Below, one piece after another: positions 39,801-50,289 of a DNA stretch of 64,000 nucleotides. A program made the translations under genes and the position numbers. Where the stretch lies: NCBI GenBank assembly GCA_009746045.1, contig RPFO01000246.1:1951940-2015939 (forward strand). Direction: 5' to 3'. How positions within the stretch are numbered: the stretch's first letter is position 1; each line of letters opens with the position of its first letter. The DNA is from Mesostigma viride. Its lineage: Eukaryota > Streptophyta > Mesostigmatophyceae > Mesostigmatales > Mesostigmataceae. Below the pieces are notes generated by a model that worked only from the letters and a program-made list of their open reading frames with translations, had not been told where the DNA came from and searched no databases.

Positions 39801-40893
39801 CCTGCATTCTTTTTGGAGCCTTGCCCTTGGCGGCACTTATCAGCAGAACCATAGGTGAGAAGTTCTTGTTGACAAATACCCACTCAGGTAAATTGTAGCA
39901 AGCCATAAAAGCTGGCCAGCAAGAATAGTTTCCCATAAAGCTACGCGGACACACTCCGTCAACCGCCATCCCGAATATAAGATTACGCAGCTCAGTACGA
40001 AACTGCGGGTAAAGATTTTTTACATGTTGTACAGCCGGACAGTCTGCAAAAAGAAACAGGCAAGGAAAGAACAAACCACAGAGAATGCATTGAAGCAACG
40101 GTAAGAAATACAGATACATCACTTAACACGACACTGACCTTGCCAGGCAAGATTCAATAGCAAGATTCAGGGTTACTAACGTTCTAGCTCTACATACCAA
40201 AGTAACGCGGCGTTGTGTAACTCTATCGGCAAGCAAAGATAAAAAAAAACAAGCAATGGCCAGATGTAGAGGCTATGGATTACGAACCTTTGACTCCGTC
40301 GACAGTCCGCGTCGGCGAATCTGCATCCTTGTTTTCTTTCTCTCCTGCATACCTCAGTGCCTTGACATCTTCTCCATTCTGAACCAGCCCCGAACCCTGT
40401 CCAGCAAAGAAAAAACTCTGACTTGCCGATAGGGCTTCCTCGTATTAATCACCATGCCGTCTGTGTCTGTGTATATCTCATAACGAGGTTCGGCGCACTT
40501 TGGGCACTGCTGGAGATCCTTATCTTTGTAAACATAATCGTCACACTTGCACGCATCGTATACTTTATACGTCAAGCCCAAGTCTCGCAACAGGCGTCTA
40601 GCCGCCTCAACAGAAGCCGGCAAGACATTGCCAGGTGGTAGGAGAGAACTAAAAAGGGCCAGCTGTGCGTCCGCGAACTTCCGAGTACAGCCTCCTTGGC
40701 CCCATTGCGTTAGCAATTGTAGGGCCGCCACAACAGCTGGAACGTTAGATCCTGGGTATAAAGGCGTCTCCAAATGTACTCTGTTTGCAGCAGCATCGAA
40801 ATTCCGGGCGAATTCCATAGCTGCCTCAGGCCCAGTTCGGTACTCATCGGCCCAGCCCTCCATGAGGAAGTCGTCAAGACCTTGTTCCTCCAT
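36815..40893 (-). CDS. CACTA transposase, TNP2 family, multi-exon
   Basis: Exons by GT/AG sites, approximately 40893-40288, 40043-39321, 39160-38978, 38587-38067, 37922-37735 and 37385-36815. Exon 1 is the TNP2 N-terminus (LPASVEAARRLLRDLGLTY, DACKCDDYVYKDKDLQQCP). Exon 2 is the catalytic core of Transposase_21: AVDGVCP, GNYSCWPAFMACYNLP, LLLWVIHDYPAF and LIRHLVDEFHLGPN. Exon 4 matches DUF4218 (LLLPVVLRNRLHPDARAAF to VHAASHLAEQIR). Exon 6 resembles DUF4216 (VLLKVALFDV). It binds the CACTA ends and catalyses transposition in the nucleus. A one-base shift near 40386 separates exon 1 from QNGEDVKALRYAGEKE. Confidence 0.88.
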
Positions 40894-40919
40894 GGTTGAA
40901 AAGGACTACTAAACAACCA

Positions 40920-41000
40920 ATGGCGGCAGCAACGAGGAGGGCCCGCAGCAAAGCGGCCCGCGGCAAGGCGGCCGCGGGCCCTCCTCGTTGCTGCCGCCAT
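40920..41000. repeat. Long inverted repeat in the divergent promoter of the CACTA genes
   Basis: Arms 40920-40946 and 40974-41000 are perfect 27-base complements (starting ATGGCGGCAGCAACGAGG) around a 27-base GC-rich loop. A third partial copy of the arm follows at 41010-41028. It lies 27 bases upstream of the transposase start codon. Confidence 0.85.
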
Positions 41001-41696
41001 GGCTACCGCCATGGCGGCGGCAACGAGGTGTTTTCGTGGCCCCCGGCTGTGTCCTTGCATGCCTAAAACGCTAAGGAACGAAGGGGCACCGACCGCGTCT
41101 GACTGTCGAGCTAGCCAACGGACCGCGTGGGCCATTCCCGCGGCTAGGTATGCGTCAGTTATGTTAACCGTCCAATTTGCCGGGTAATCTATGTAACCGC
41201 AGCTTCTTGATGCGGATTCAATCCTACTCGAACATGATGTCAACTTTGCACCGTTAACCATGGCAGTGAGAGGCCCGAATCCGATACTTTGTGTCTTATT
41301 AGCCCCTTAGCCTGTCAACGTCACACCAGTGTGTGACCACCTTCATTCAGGATTCGGTGATACTTATTTCTTATTTCACCTCTCTGGTTTCTAATTGGAT
41401 ACTAAATATACCGATTTCCCCGAATCCGATACTTTGCGCCATGGCGTTCAGATCAGCAGGATTCGCTCCTAAAGTAAGATCCTGTCGACTTCCGCCGGGA
41501 GAGATGATTGACGGTAGATGGGCCAAGATCGGACGGAGTTCCTTTTTGCCGCGCAAAATTGACACCCGCAATTAGCACAGTGCCGTTGTGCGGATTCAAA
41601 ACTTGCGCCTTGTGATTAAGAAATGACAACGGCGCCAAGGATGGAGCACGCAAACGCGTTAATGTCGGCTGGGGGTGGCCTGGTTAGTGGGGAAGA
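41001..41696. promoter_or_regulatory. Intergenic region between the divergent CACTA genes
   Basis: Noncoding, about 700 bases. The phrase CGAATCCGATACTTTG occurs twice (41276 and 41423). It presumably holds the promoter of the plus-strand gene; no TATA box was placed with confidence. Confidence 0.4.
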
Positions 41697-44600
41697 ATGG
41701 TGGCTGCTGATCTGCAAAAGTGGGCCAAATTTCGTGCCGCCAAGGCGGTAGAGGAACACCCTCTTAAGCATGTGCAAGCCGATTGTCGGCTGCGGACTCT
41801 TAGGGAAGTCGTCGCGGCGCAATCGAAGGAGTGGTTGCTGGAGGGTGTAGCAAAGAAGGACCAAGATCAAGAACTGCTGAAGGATGTTTGGTCGGATCAA
41901 GGCGATTTGTTCTGAATTCTTACCTCTACTGGCCCAGGACGAGTTAAATGATGCAAAGGCCATGTACTCTGCAGCCGTTGCGGCGGAGAGCAGCAGGAAA
42001 CTGAATGAAGTCCTAAACGGACCGACAGAGGCCACAACCGCAGTGAAGTCTCTCCCCGATCCTCCTGCTTTGGCTGAGCCTGAAGCGATAGTTGAAAGGG
42101 AGCTAGCGAGGCGTCTATACATCCGAAAGCACGAGGCGCAGCTAGCGGCAAAGAGATTGGCCAACAGAGTGGCTAAGGCTGAACAGCAACGTGCCCCGCT
42201 TGCCTGCGTAACCAACCAGCCCAAACAGGTAATTAAACAAAGAATACTCATGAACTGCCGTGTCTTGGTATGCATCCGTTGTGTATGACGAGTGCAGTCA
42301 GCAATCTGTAGTGCAACCGTACTTTCTACTCGCCGTATGGCCATCGATAGTTTTCTGATCGAGTGCATTATTATGTTCCTTCGGATGCTGTGCTTTGTTC
42401 TTCATGGTGAACACCACAGCTGGGCGTCCAAAAAGCAAAGAAAACTGCAACCGGCAGGTCGTCGTCAAAAGCCAAGCCTGCTGCAGTCACCGCCGGGACC
42501 ATGCAGCTGCCTCCAGCCCTCGAGGCTGAAAGGGCCGCCAAGATTGCAGCTTTGCAGGCCCAAATCGACGCTATCAACGCGCAGTTCGACCAGCAGATGA
42601 GCGCCGTGCCGGCACCCCCTCTCGTGGCCATGCCACCACCACCCATGCCAGGCTGTCCATCTGCCCACGTGCTGGCACGTAAGTTCCCTTTTTTTCCCCT
42701 TTGGTATACGGGCCTTACTGTTGCTTCATGGAAACTTACAACGTATCAATTTGCCTGTATTTACCCTTCAACTTTGTGCATTATTATCTTTATGAAGTCC
42801 CACACGTTTTGTGTATATTGGTTTTCTTTGTGTTTCATTCAAGCTGACTTTTGACTTCTTTAATTGCATGTGTCTTTCCTTTTTCATCCAGCCGTGGACG
42901 TGGCTGGCACAGTGACACCGGTGCTGGTGCCCATCCTGGCACCTGAACCAGGTCCAAATGTGAAGCCCCACTATTCGAAGCAATTATCGCTTCTGCTGGC
43001 ATGCGAATCTCCATGTATCGATTCAAAGGCCCTGCCCCAGCCCACTCCGGGGGCTGCTGGTGATGAACCTGTGACGCAGCAGGCCATTCCCTGTAAGTAA
43101 TATCAGATCACTTCCAATCGTGGTTGTTTTATTCTTGTCTCTTTTTGCATTGGCATACCTGTATTTTACTTAGCAAGTATCTCAGTTTCTGCACTGACGA
43201 TGCACTCTAATATTCTTTTCGCTCAACCTTATTAAGACCTTGCTATGTTCGTTTGCCACCATAGCATACATAACCCCCATTCACCAGCAGCTTCCCCGTT
43301 TCCCATTTGTAAATGCATTCCCTGTTTGTTTTTATGATCCCAACAAAGTCTCTCTTTTGCAATTGATGTGTGCAGTGCCTTCGCAGGCTTCTTCAAAGAG
43401 GAAGGGCATGACACCAGCGCCAGTTTCCAAGGCCCGGCGCGGATCAACAGAGACCAAGTCCCCATCTGCAACAAATGATCCAGTCCTGCCATCGCCGCAG
43501 CCTCTAGAAGAGAACATTGCCGTCCTTCCACAGCCGCAAACAGCACCTAAGACACGTGCTCAGTGCCCACCACCCTCAGATCTGGGGTTGATGCACTACA
43601 TCAAGCAGGTGCTCCCTCAGGCCACTGTGTTGCCTCTTCCAACAGAGGTGACAACGACCACCGTACCGGTTGGCACCATCATAGCTCAAAAATGGTTGCT
43701 GAAGGCGCGCAAGCAGCTGAGATTGGGGGATGAGTTGGTGTGGGATGTAGGCCGCATTGCTATGGTCAAGCCACGGAACAAGTCCCCGTGGACGCTTGCG
43801 TTTCCTAACGGGGATGAGCCAGAATCAAGGTATTGCTTTGATCTGAGGAAATTGCACTACGGTGAGGAGGGGTCTGGCGAGCTCTCATGGGTGATGTTGG
43901 GCAATGTTACGGTGAACGACCTGCCTGGAAAGGCAGAAGAAACGAACACGAGTCAAGTGCCTTCCCCCCCGGATGTGCCAGCCCCACTGCACCCTCCCGG
44001 CCGTGCCAGCCCCTCTGGCCCCACTGCCACCCTCCACGGCCGTGCCAGCCCCTCTGGCCCCACTGCCACCCTCCACGGCCGTGCCAGCCCCTCTGGCCCC
44101 ACAGCTGCCACCCTCCACGGCCGTGCCAGCCCCTCCGGCCCCACTGCCACCCTCCACGGCCGTGCCAGCCCCTCCGGCCCCACTGCCACCCTCCACGGCC
44201 GTGCCAGCCCCTCCGGCCCCACTGCCACCCTCCACGGGAGGACCAGAGTCATCGGTGGAATCCGTGCTTGCCAACATGATGTTGCAGTTGAAAAAAATGC
44301 AAGAGGAGCTCGACGCGAAGAACGCCATCATCAACAAACAAGCGGAGAGATCTGCACCGACAGAATCCTGCTCAAGCCTACCAATCCCATGTGTAAGTTC
44401 CGCAGCTCCTCAGATACGGAAATGTTACCATCTTTATAATTGTGGATGCCTTGATGAGTTTGCATTGCGGTTTTGTTGTGTATTCTTTTTCTGACTACTT
44501 GCGCAACCCAATGGTCCAAACTCTCTGCTGTTTGCGTGCAGGAAAATACCCCGGACAGCGCGGCACAAGCAAAACACTGCGAGCTGCTGAATGGCCAGAA

Positions 44601-44892
44601 GGCAGAAGGCATGGCATCAAACCGAGTCCAGCCAGTTTTGGAATAGCTGTAAGTTTTCACGATCAGGGTGCACAGGATTCCATTTTTTTGCACTACAAAG
44701 CGATTTTTTTGTCTCGTGTACGAGCGTGATTTTTTACTGTCTCGTCATTTTGGATTTGCTGTACATTTGCACATCCTGCAGCCTTTCTGATTCTGGCCCT
44801 GCCTTGCTGCTTTGTCCTTCTTAATTGTGCTCCTACGTGCAGGAAGACGTAGAACGAAACATGCGGACTCTGAACAGTATGGGAGAGGCATG
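41697..44892 (+). CDS. Second gene of the CACTA element, multi-exon, TNPA-like position, function unknown
   Basis: Coding pieces: 41697-about 41890 and 41938-42231 (ELARRLYIRKHEAQLAAKRL), 42500-42679 (ALQAQIDAINAQFDQQMSA), 42892-43094, 43374-44391 and short exons near 44542 and 44843, linked by GTAAGT-type donors and CAG acceptors. The long exon has a compact region (IIAQKWLLKARKQLRLGDEL to RYCFDLRKLHYGEE), then 13-residue proline repeats and a coiled-coil (LANMMLQLKKMQEELDAKN). No transposase motif is present. Many CACTA elements carry a second DNA-binding gene that recognises the subterminal repeats; that role here is inferred from position only. Frame changes near 41890 and within the repeats are unresolved. 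Confidence 0.6.
43985..44240 (+). repeat. Tandem 39-bp coding repeat (about six copies)
   Basis: The unit is CACGGCCGTGCCAGCCCC plus TCTGGCCCCACTGCCACCCTC. All three forward frames are open through it. One copy carries an extra three bases. In the frame that continues into the coiled-coil it encodes LPPSTAVPAPLAP. Confidence 0.9.
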
Positions 44893-45107
44893 AGAACTCT
44901 TCTCGTGAAGAATTGTGTGAAGATGTACACAAACTTTCCTGGTTCCAAGAATGAATCAGTTTTTCCCTTTCAGCAAGACATGACTACGAATGTCAGTTGA
45001 CAGCATGTTTGCTGTGGATGATGTATGCAAGCTGTAACATGATATTTATCAATGTAATAAATGCACTGATTGTGAGTCATGCCCCTGTTGTAATCATCTT
45101 GCATTTG
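44893..45107 (+). other. 3' region of the second CACTA gene
   Basis: Contains AATGTAATAAATGC near 45050, a plausible polyadenylation region; otherwise noncoding. Confidence 0.4.
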
Positions 45108-45440
45108 CTGAGCTTCGCTCATTTTATATATGACGCGTGGACGGGCTCAAAGGGGACCGACCTGCCGTAGGTAGCGTAAGACTAGCGCTTGTCACGAGGG
45201 AACTGCACCGGCCGGCCCTTTTTGTGCCTAGGCTGAGTGTGGTTCCGGAGTGCAGGCCTAGGTAGCTTCTAACGTACGTCACTAGACCTTGTTACCTGCG
45301 CCAGCCGCCAGGCGTGGCGCAACTGTGATTGGCAGTCAGTACACCTTGTACCTGCGCCAGCCGGCAGGCCTGCGTGGCGCAATGTGAATGATAGTCAGTA
45401 CTTAGAGTGGTGTAGGGGACGTAGGGAGGCCTCTTTTCAG
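45108..45440 (+). repeat. 340-bp direct repeat, copy 1
   Basis: Starts TTTGCTGAGCTTCGCTC and ends CCTCTTTTCAGCT. It contains two internal copies of CCTGCGCCAGCCG...GGCGTGGCGCAA. An almost identical copy is at 48966-49304. Noncoding. Confidence 0.9.
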
Positions 45441-45807
45441 CTTCGCAACTTGATCCCAGCATTTGCTGGCAAGGTCGGCTGGCCGCTATGGCGGCTGCGC
45501 TGAATGTAAGACGATGCTATCGGCCTCTCCGGGCGTGGAGAGGCCTGGAATAAAATTCTTTATGTTCGCCACCCACCGTTACAGGCCACGGTAATGGTTG
45601 TTGGGTGGGGGGCTCTACGTTTTGAGTAAAATGGTGTGATTTCCGGCGCTGGGCCCACTGACGATTCCCCTCTACCCCTGGGTGCGGCAAGCGGCTTCCT
45701 GACACTGGGGAAGCTGCGATTTTAGTCGGACAACGTCAGGGAAGGAGCCATACAGGCCAGGGCCAGCGGCTACGGTGGAAAGAATCACAGGTGGAGGCGA
45801 ATCTGCC
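45441..45807 (+). other. Noncoding DNA, possible retroelement or host 3' UTR
   Basis: GC-rich sequence with GGAATAAAATTC near 45548. It joins 48101 across the TTAA element. No gene recognised. Confidence 0.35.
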
Positions 45808-48100
45808 TTAAGGGGAGGGGACACCCCTAAAGGGCACTTTTCTGGAAACCATACCTATGCATGTGCTAAAAATCCAATGATGATTGGGGACCATTAATAT
45901 GATAAAAAAAATATTTTCCAGCCACTTGGGGGGGGTACTAGCCCCCACAGGGCACCGGTAACGCGCTAAAAATAGAAAAAGACGCTATTCTAGTCACATT
46001 TTTCCTAGGGCAGTGGGCAAACATATTGGGACCAAATCATATATTCCCATATAGTTCCCTGACTTTTGAGAAATGCTACCTAATTTTGAGCACAAAATAA
46101 TCATGTTTACACACATTGATGGATTTTCCCGCAAAAAGGGTACTTTTTTAATGAAAAAAAAATTATCAAATCATAAACACATGGAATAGGGCCAAATCAT
46201 ATATTCCCAAATACTAGAGGTTGGGGGACATGCAGCCCCAAATTTTCAGGTCATTCTGACAAGCGCAGCCCTATTTGATGGATATTCCTAGATTGCCACC
46301 TGTGACGAAGCTAAGGGAGGTTTTAGCTAGTATTTAACCACACTAACACCCCTTTATACATCTAAGCCTCATGAAAACTGGCCAAACCACATACTACCAT
46401 TCTCTGCACATATGGTACCTCCTATGTTCAAGGTTTGACGCCATTCTGACAAGAACTGCCCAAGTTATAACCATTCCAAGACGGCCACCCATGTAGACGC
46501 TACAAGGAAATTAGAGTAACCATTTAGCCACACTAGCACCTCCTTCTTCATCAAAGACATCTGCAAACTGACCAAAGCACACATAATCAACTCTTGCACG
46601 CTGACGGCAACGCATGCTCAATGTGGGGTGTCATTGCGACAAGAACTGCTCAAGTTGATGGGTTTCCTATATGACCACATGACAAGGCGCTAAGGACCAC
46701 TCAGTAAGTTAGTAACCCCACAGTGCCACTTAATATGCCATCCAACATGCACCAAAACCATGCAGAGTATGTTTACAAAGTACAAGGGGTGGCCACGCAC
46801 CTCATATGTCTTCATCATCCCTCCAGCATGGCCAGCCTTGTAAATATGTGCATAGCCTTGACGATGGTAGCCCTAACATGCCTAAGCGGCATTTCCTATG
46901 TTTCTCCCAGGTTAGAGTGTAAGGTTGATGCCAACCAAGCTAATCAACACAACAACACCTCCTAAACTGTCCTCCCCGGCATGGATGACAAACTGGGACT
47001 ATGGAGGGCAAGGAACCAAGTAAGAACATGGTATATATAGCTTGCATGCAGTCATGCATGTCAACCATGGTTGGCTCAGCACATTGTAGTCTTGTCACAT
47101 CATCATAACAAAGGAAAGCTCAAACAACCATTGGTGCCAGCTATCTACATGCAGTCACACAAATGCAATATCTCCAACATCATCATCACTATAACACTTC
47201 CATCCCTGCACGATAAAATGCAAAGAAACCATTGGCGGCCCTTCACCGCATGAGCGCTGTGATGCCGCTGCGGCCTGTGAGGAGAGGGTGCGTCACTCTC
47301 AAACAACAAGAAGCGTCCATACGCACAACATCCTTGCCAGAACACGTTTTATGAAATGCCTTATACCTTCCCGAAGAGCTATAGGCTGCGACTGAAGCGG
47401 CCCTGATCACGACATCAACGAAAACAATCTAAAGCTGCCAGGTATTCGACAACACAACGGCAAGCGACGGCGAGCTAGCTGGCGGAAACTGCCCAAAAAG
47501 AACGCAAAAAACCTCGAACGATGAGCTCATAGAAGAAAGCACCGATAGCAGGTAACGTTCGCGACAAATCTGTACCTTGCCCTCGTAAATCCCTCGCCCA
47601 GGCGCGCAACAACAGCCGTTCTTCCATGGACAGGTCAGACACGCACTGCGCAGGTCTGAACAATTACTTACCGATAATGGCCGAAAATCTGGCAAAAAGC
47701 ACCAGCTCGGTTTAGAATTCGATGCAACCGATATTAATGCCTGCTTCAAGGTCAGAACAGCCCCCAAAACCGCTATTTTACAGCCGCTATCATGAATTCT
47801 ATTTCATTCCGCGCGACCAAAAAATTCAGATTACCCCCCATGCCGATGGCATAAAAAAACAACAGCGATATTGTAAACCAGCTGATTTCCGCCACAAACT
47901 AACATCATAAACTCATATCCTTTTAGATTCGAGTAAAAGTTTTGCATTTCGCCTGCCCTAGTGTGGTAGTTTCGCCTGAACGCAGTCGCCATGGCCACTT
48001 CCGCAAGGGGTGCGCGCACCGTGCACGTGAAATTTGTGACCTTCGGCTCCGGCGCGAATTTTTTGGCGCCAAAAAATTCGGGGGTGTCCCGTCCCCTTAA
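45808..48100. mobile_element. 2.3-kb non-autonomous TTAA-flanked DNA transposon
   Basis: TTAA at 45808-45811 and 48097-48100 flank inverted ends GGGGAGGGGACACCCC and GGGGTGTCCCGTCCCC (one mismatch). The interior is AT-rich and has no convincing gene; repeated phrases such as AATCATATATTCCCA and TTCTGACAAG(A/C) recur between 46030 and 46640. TTAA duplications fit piggyBac or Kolobok elements. Its ends differ from those of the piggyBac element at 27095-31176, so it probably depends on another transposase. Confidence 0.85.
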
Positions 48101-48904
48101 ACGTGGAGATGGCTAGCGCGGGGTGCCAGGGTAGCCCATAACTGCCAGGAGCCTGACAGCGGACCCGATCTTTCGGCCTGTGGCCAGACGGGAGTTTCGG
48201 GGAGGATGCGGGGCTGGAGCGAATCTTGGTGGGAGGAGCGCGCTCTTCATCATTGCCCAGTTTTTCAGCAAAGAATGTTCGCCTGGCGGGGCTGAAATTC
48301 TTGCTGTTTTATCGCCTTGTTTTTATCCTGTATGATGCATTATAGGAAAAGCGATAAAGAGTTCGGTTCAGCCAGGGGGGCATATCTATGCCATAAAAAA
48401 TTTCCTACAACAACACAAGCCCTGGTCAGGGCCTTGGCTAAGCAGTTTCCAAGCCCGCAAGGCCTTGGTAGGGTAGAGGGCCTATCGCCACAAAGGTTTC
48501 AATGCCGGGAAATCCCAGCCTCGGGGGTGGGGCTGGTGATGGGTCCTGGGCTTGTGAGAGACGGTCCGGGGGCGTAAGGCCTCATAATGAGCAGCCGCTG
48601 GAAACCGCCCCCCTAACGGGGGGAACGACATGGGTGCCGCCCTGCGTCCGCCGGGAAACCGTAGCGGCCACACGGGGCGGCAGTACAGCCGTGGCAGCGT
48701 GCAGGAGGGGGGCCATGGGCGGAAAGAAAATCGGCACCAAGGTTGGCGACAGCCTTGGTGGCCAAGAAGGAGGTGTGGGGCAACACCTTGTGTTCGAGTA
48801 TGCTGGGCCCCCAGCATGGTGCTACAATAACCAACTTGATAATGATGTGCACTGAGTTTGAAGGTGTGGTATAGGCTGTCCGTATAAAGCCTAGCACACA
48901 AAAA
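48101..48904. other. No supported gene inside the CACTA element
   Basis: Continuation of 45441-45807. A GC-rich part (48480-48790) has an open frame at 48502-48855 with no recognisable domain. Confidence 0.35.
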
Positions 48905-49386
48905 TGTAAAATAAATGTTTCTCTTGGTGGGAAGGAACTCCAATGGACCAAAAACAAGAAATGTATTTGCTGAGCTTCGCTCATTTTATATATGACGCGT
49001 GGACGGGCTCAAAGGGGACCGACCTGCCGTAGGTAGCGTAAGACTAGCGCTTGTCACGAGGGAACTGCACCGGCCGGCCCTTTTTGTGCCTAGGCTGAGT
49101 GTGGTTCCGGAGTGCAGGCCTAGGTAGCTTCTAACGTACGTCACTAGACCTTGTTACCTGCGCCAGCCGCCAGGCGTGGCGCAACTGTGATTGGCAGTCA
49201 GTACACATTGTACCTGCGCCAGCCGGCAGGCCTGCGTGGCGCAATGTGAATGATAGTCAGTACTTAGAGTGGTGTAGGGGACGTAGGGAGGCCTCTTTTC
49301 AGCTCCCACCCACCCACCCACGCTGTAAAATAAATGTTTCTCTTGGTGGGAAGGAACTCCAATGGACCAAAAACAAGAAATGTATT
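48905..49386 (+). repeat. 340-bp direct repeat, copy 2, flanked by a 63-bp duplication
   Basis: A 63-bp sequence (TGTAAAATAAATGTTTCTCT... to GAAATGTATT) occurs at 48905-48967 and 49324-49386. Between them lies the second copy of the 340-bp repeat followed by a (CCCA)n stretch. This looks like an insertion with a long target duplication, or a segmental duplication. Confidence 0.8.
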
Positions 49387-49479
49387 GTTGTATTTCTGAC
49401 GGTCCCTGATAACACCATTTTTTTGTCCCAGAATGGCTGGAGAATTCGCATGTGCATGTTCTTGATTTTCTTGAGATTC

Positions 49480-49859
49480 TACACGTTTTTTTGTCCTGAG
49501 ATTGTCCTGAGAATTTCTTGAGATTCGACTCGTTTTTTTTGTCCTGAGATTGTCCTGAGATTTTGTCCTGAGATTGTCCTGAGATTGTCCTGAGATTTTG
49601 TCCTGAGATTTTCACTACAAAGTCAAAATCTCAAGACCTGAGTTTTTCACCAGAATCTCAGGACCCGAGGTGTGCACTTACCAGATTTTGTGAAGACGAA
49701 ATATCAGGATGAATCTCAGGACAATCTCAGGAAAACTCAGGATTAATCTCAGGACAATCTCAAGATATTCTCAGGACATCTCAGGATTTCTCAGGATTTC
49801 TCAAGATTTGTAAAAAAAAAACTCAGGAGAATCTCAAGAGATCTCAGGACGAATTTTTT
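49480..49859. repeat. Right subterminal repeats of the CACTA element
   Basis: About twenty copies of TGTCCTGAGATT or the inverse AATCTCAGGACA occur, switching orientation near 49625. They mirror the left subterminal region. Confidence 0.85.
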
Positions 49860-49873
49860 CCGACTTCCTAGTG

Positions 49874-50289
49874 TATACTTTATTGTAGTATTGGGCCAAT
49901 GGCTGTACTTCACTAGTACTCGCCAATGGGATAACGCCACGTAGAATGTGTGGGCGTCTCCCTGGCCTCCACGTCACCGGCTGGTCAAGGGCCGGTGTAG
50001 TCCTGTCAAGAGGACTGAGCCGACTATCGGCCTATCATGTATGCGCATCTGCCTTGGTACCTCCTAGAGGATTCTAGAAGTATCTAACACGCGGCATGCA
50101 CTGAACTACATGGAATGCACGTCCACGTAGGATATTCAGCAAGACTGATGAAGGTGCCAAGCGCAACAGGTTCTTATGCGCAACGAAGACGAATTATGCA
50201 ATAACGACAATAACGTATGAGAACAATAAACACAACGTTCATTTCATGCTTTCTGATTTCAGTACATCGCATTCCATTTATTTGCAACT
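49874..50289 (+). repeat. 3' LTR of element 2, right piece
   Basis: Continues the LTR from TATACTTTATTG to TTTGCAACT. It carries a three-base insertion (CAG) and a few substitutions relative to the 5' LTR. Confidence 0.9.

Larger units (their letters stand above)
35583..49873. mobile_element. 14.3-kb CACTA (EnSpm) transposon with transposase
   Basis: Perfect 14-bp terminal inverted repeats CACTAGGAAGTCGG / CCGACTTCCTAGTG, with TA on each side (35581-35582 and 49874-49875) as a 2-bp target duplication. Both ends carry dense subterminal copies of TCCTGAGA words in both orientations, typical of this superfamily. Inside, a TNP2-type transposase gene (minus) and a second spliced gene (plus) diverge from a palindromic region. 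Secondary insertions occupy 45100-49400. Confidence 0.95.
24993..50289 (+). mobile_element. Copia-like LTR retrotransposon (element 2) with large internal insertions
   Basis: The 5' LTR is 24993-25475 and the 3' LTR is 35508-35582 plus 49874-50289, with 5-bp duplications ATTGC at 24988-24992 and 50290-50294. The interior encodes gag and pol on the plus strand, homologous to element 1 but diverged, with frameshifts in gag and one in the RT. Three later insertions sit inside: piggyBac in pol, a LINE fragment in RNase H, and a 14.3-kb CACTA element in the 3' LTR. Without these the element would be about 6.5 kb. The LTRs differ at only a handful of positions. Confidence 0.92.

Noticed and set aside
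43953..44252. Minus-strand repeat protein opposite the 39-bp array
   Set aside because: It arises from the tandem repeat alone, with no coding-like sequence outside it.
45108..49304. The two 340-bp direct repeats as LTRs of a retrotransposon
   Set aside because: No gag or pol lies between them, the ends are not LTR-like, there is no short target duplication, and the second copy has its own 63-bp flanking duplication.
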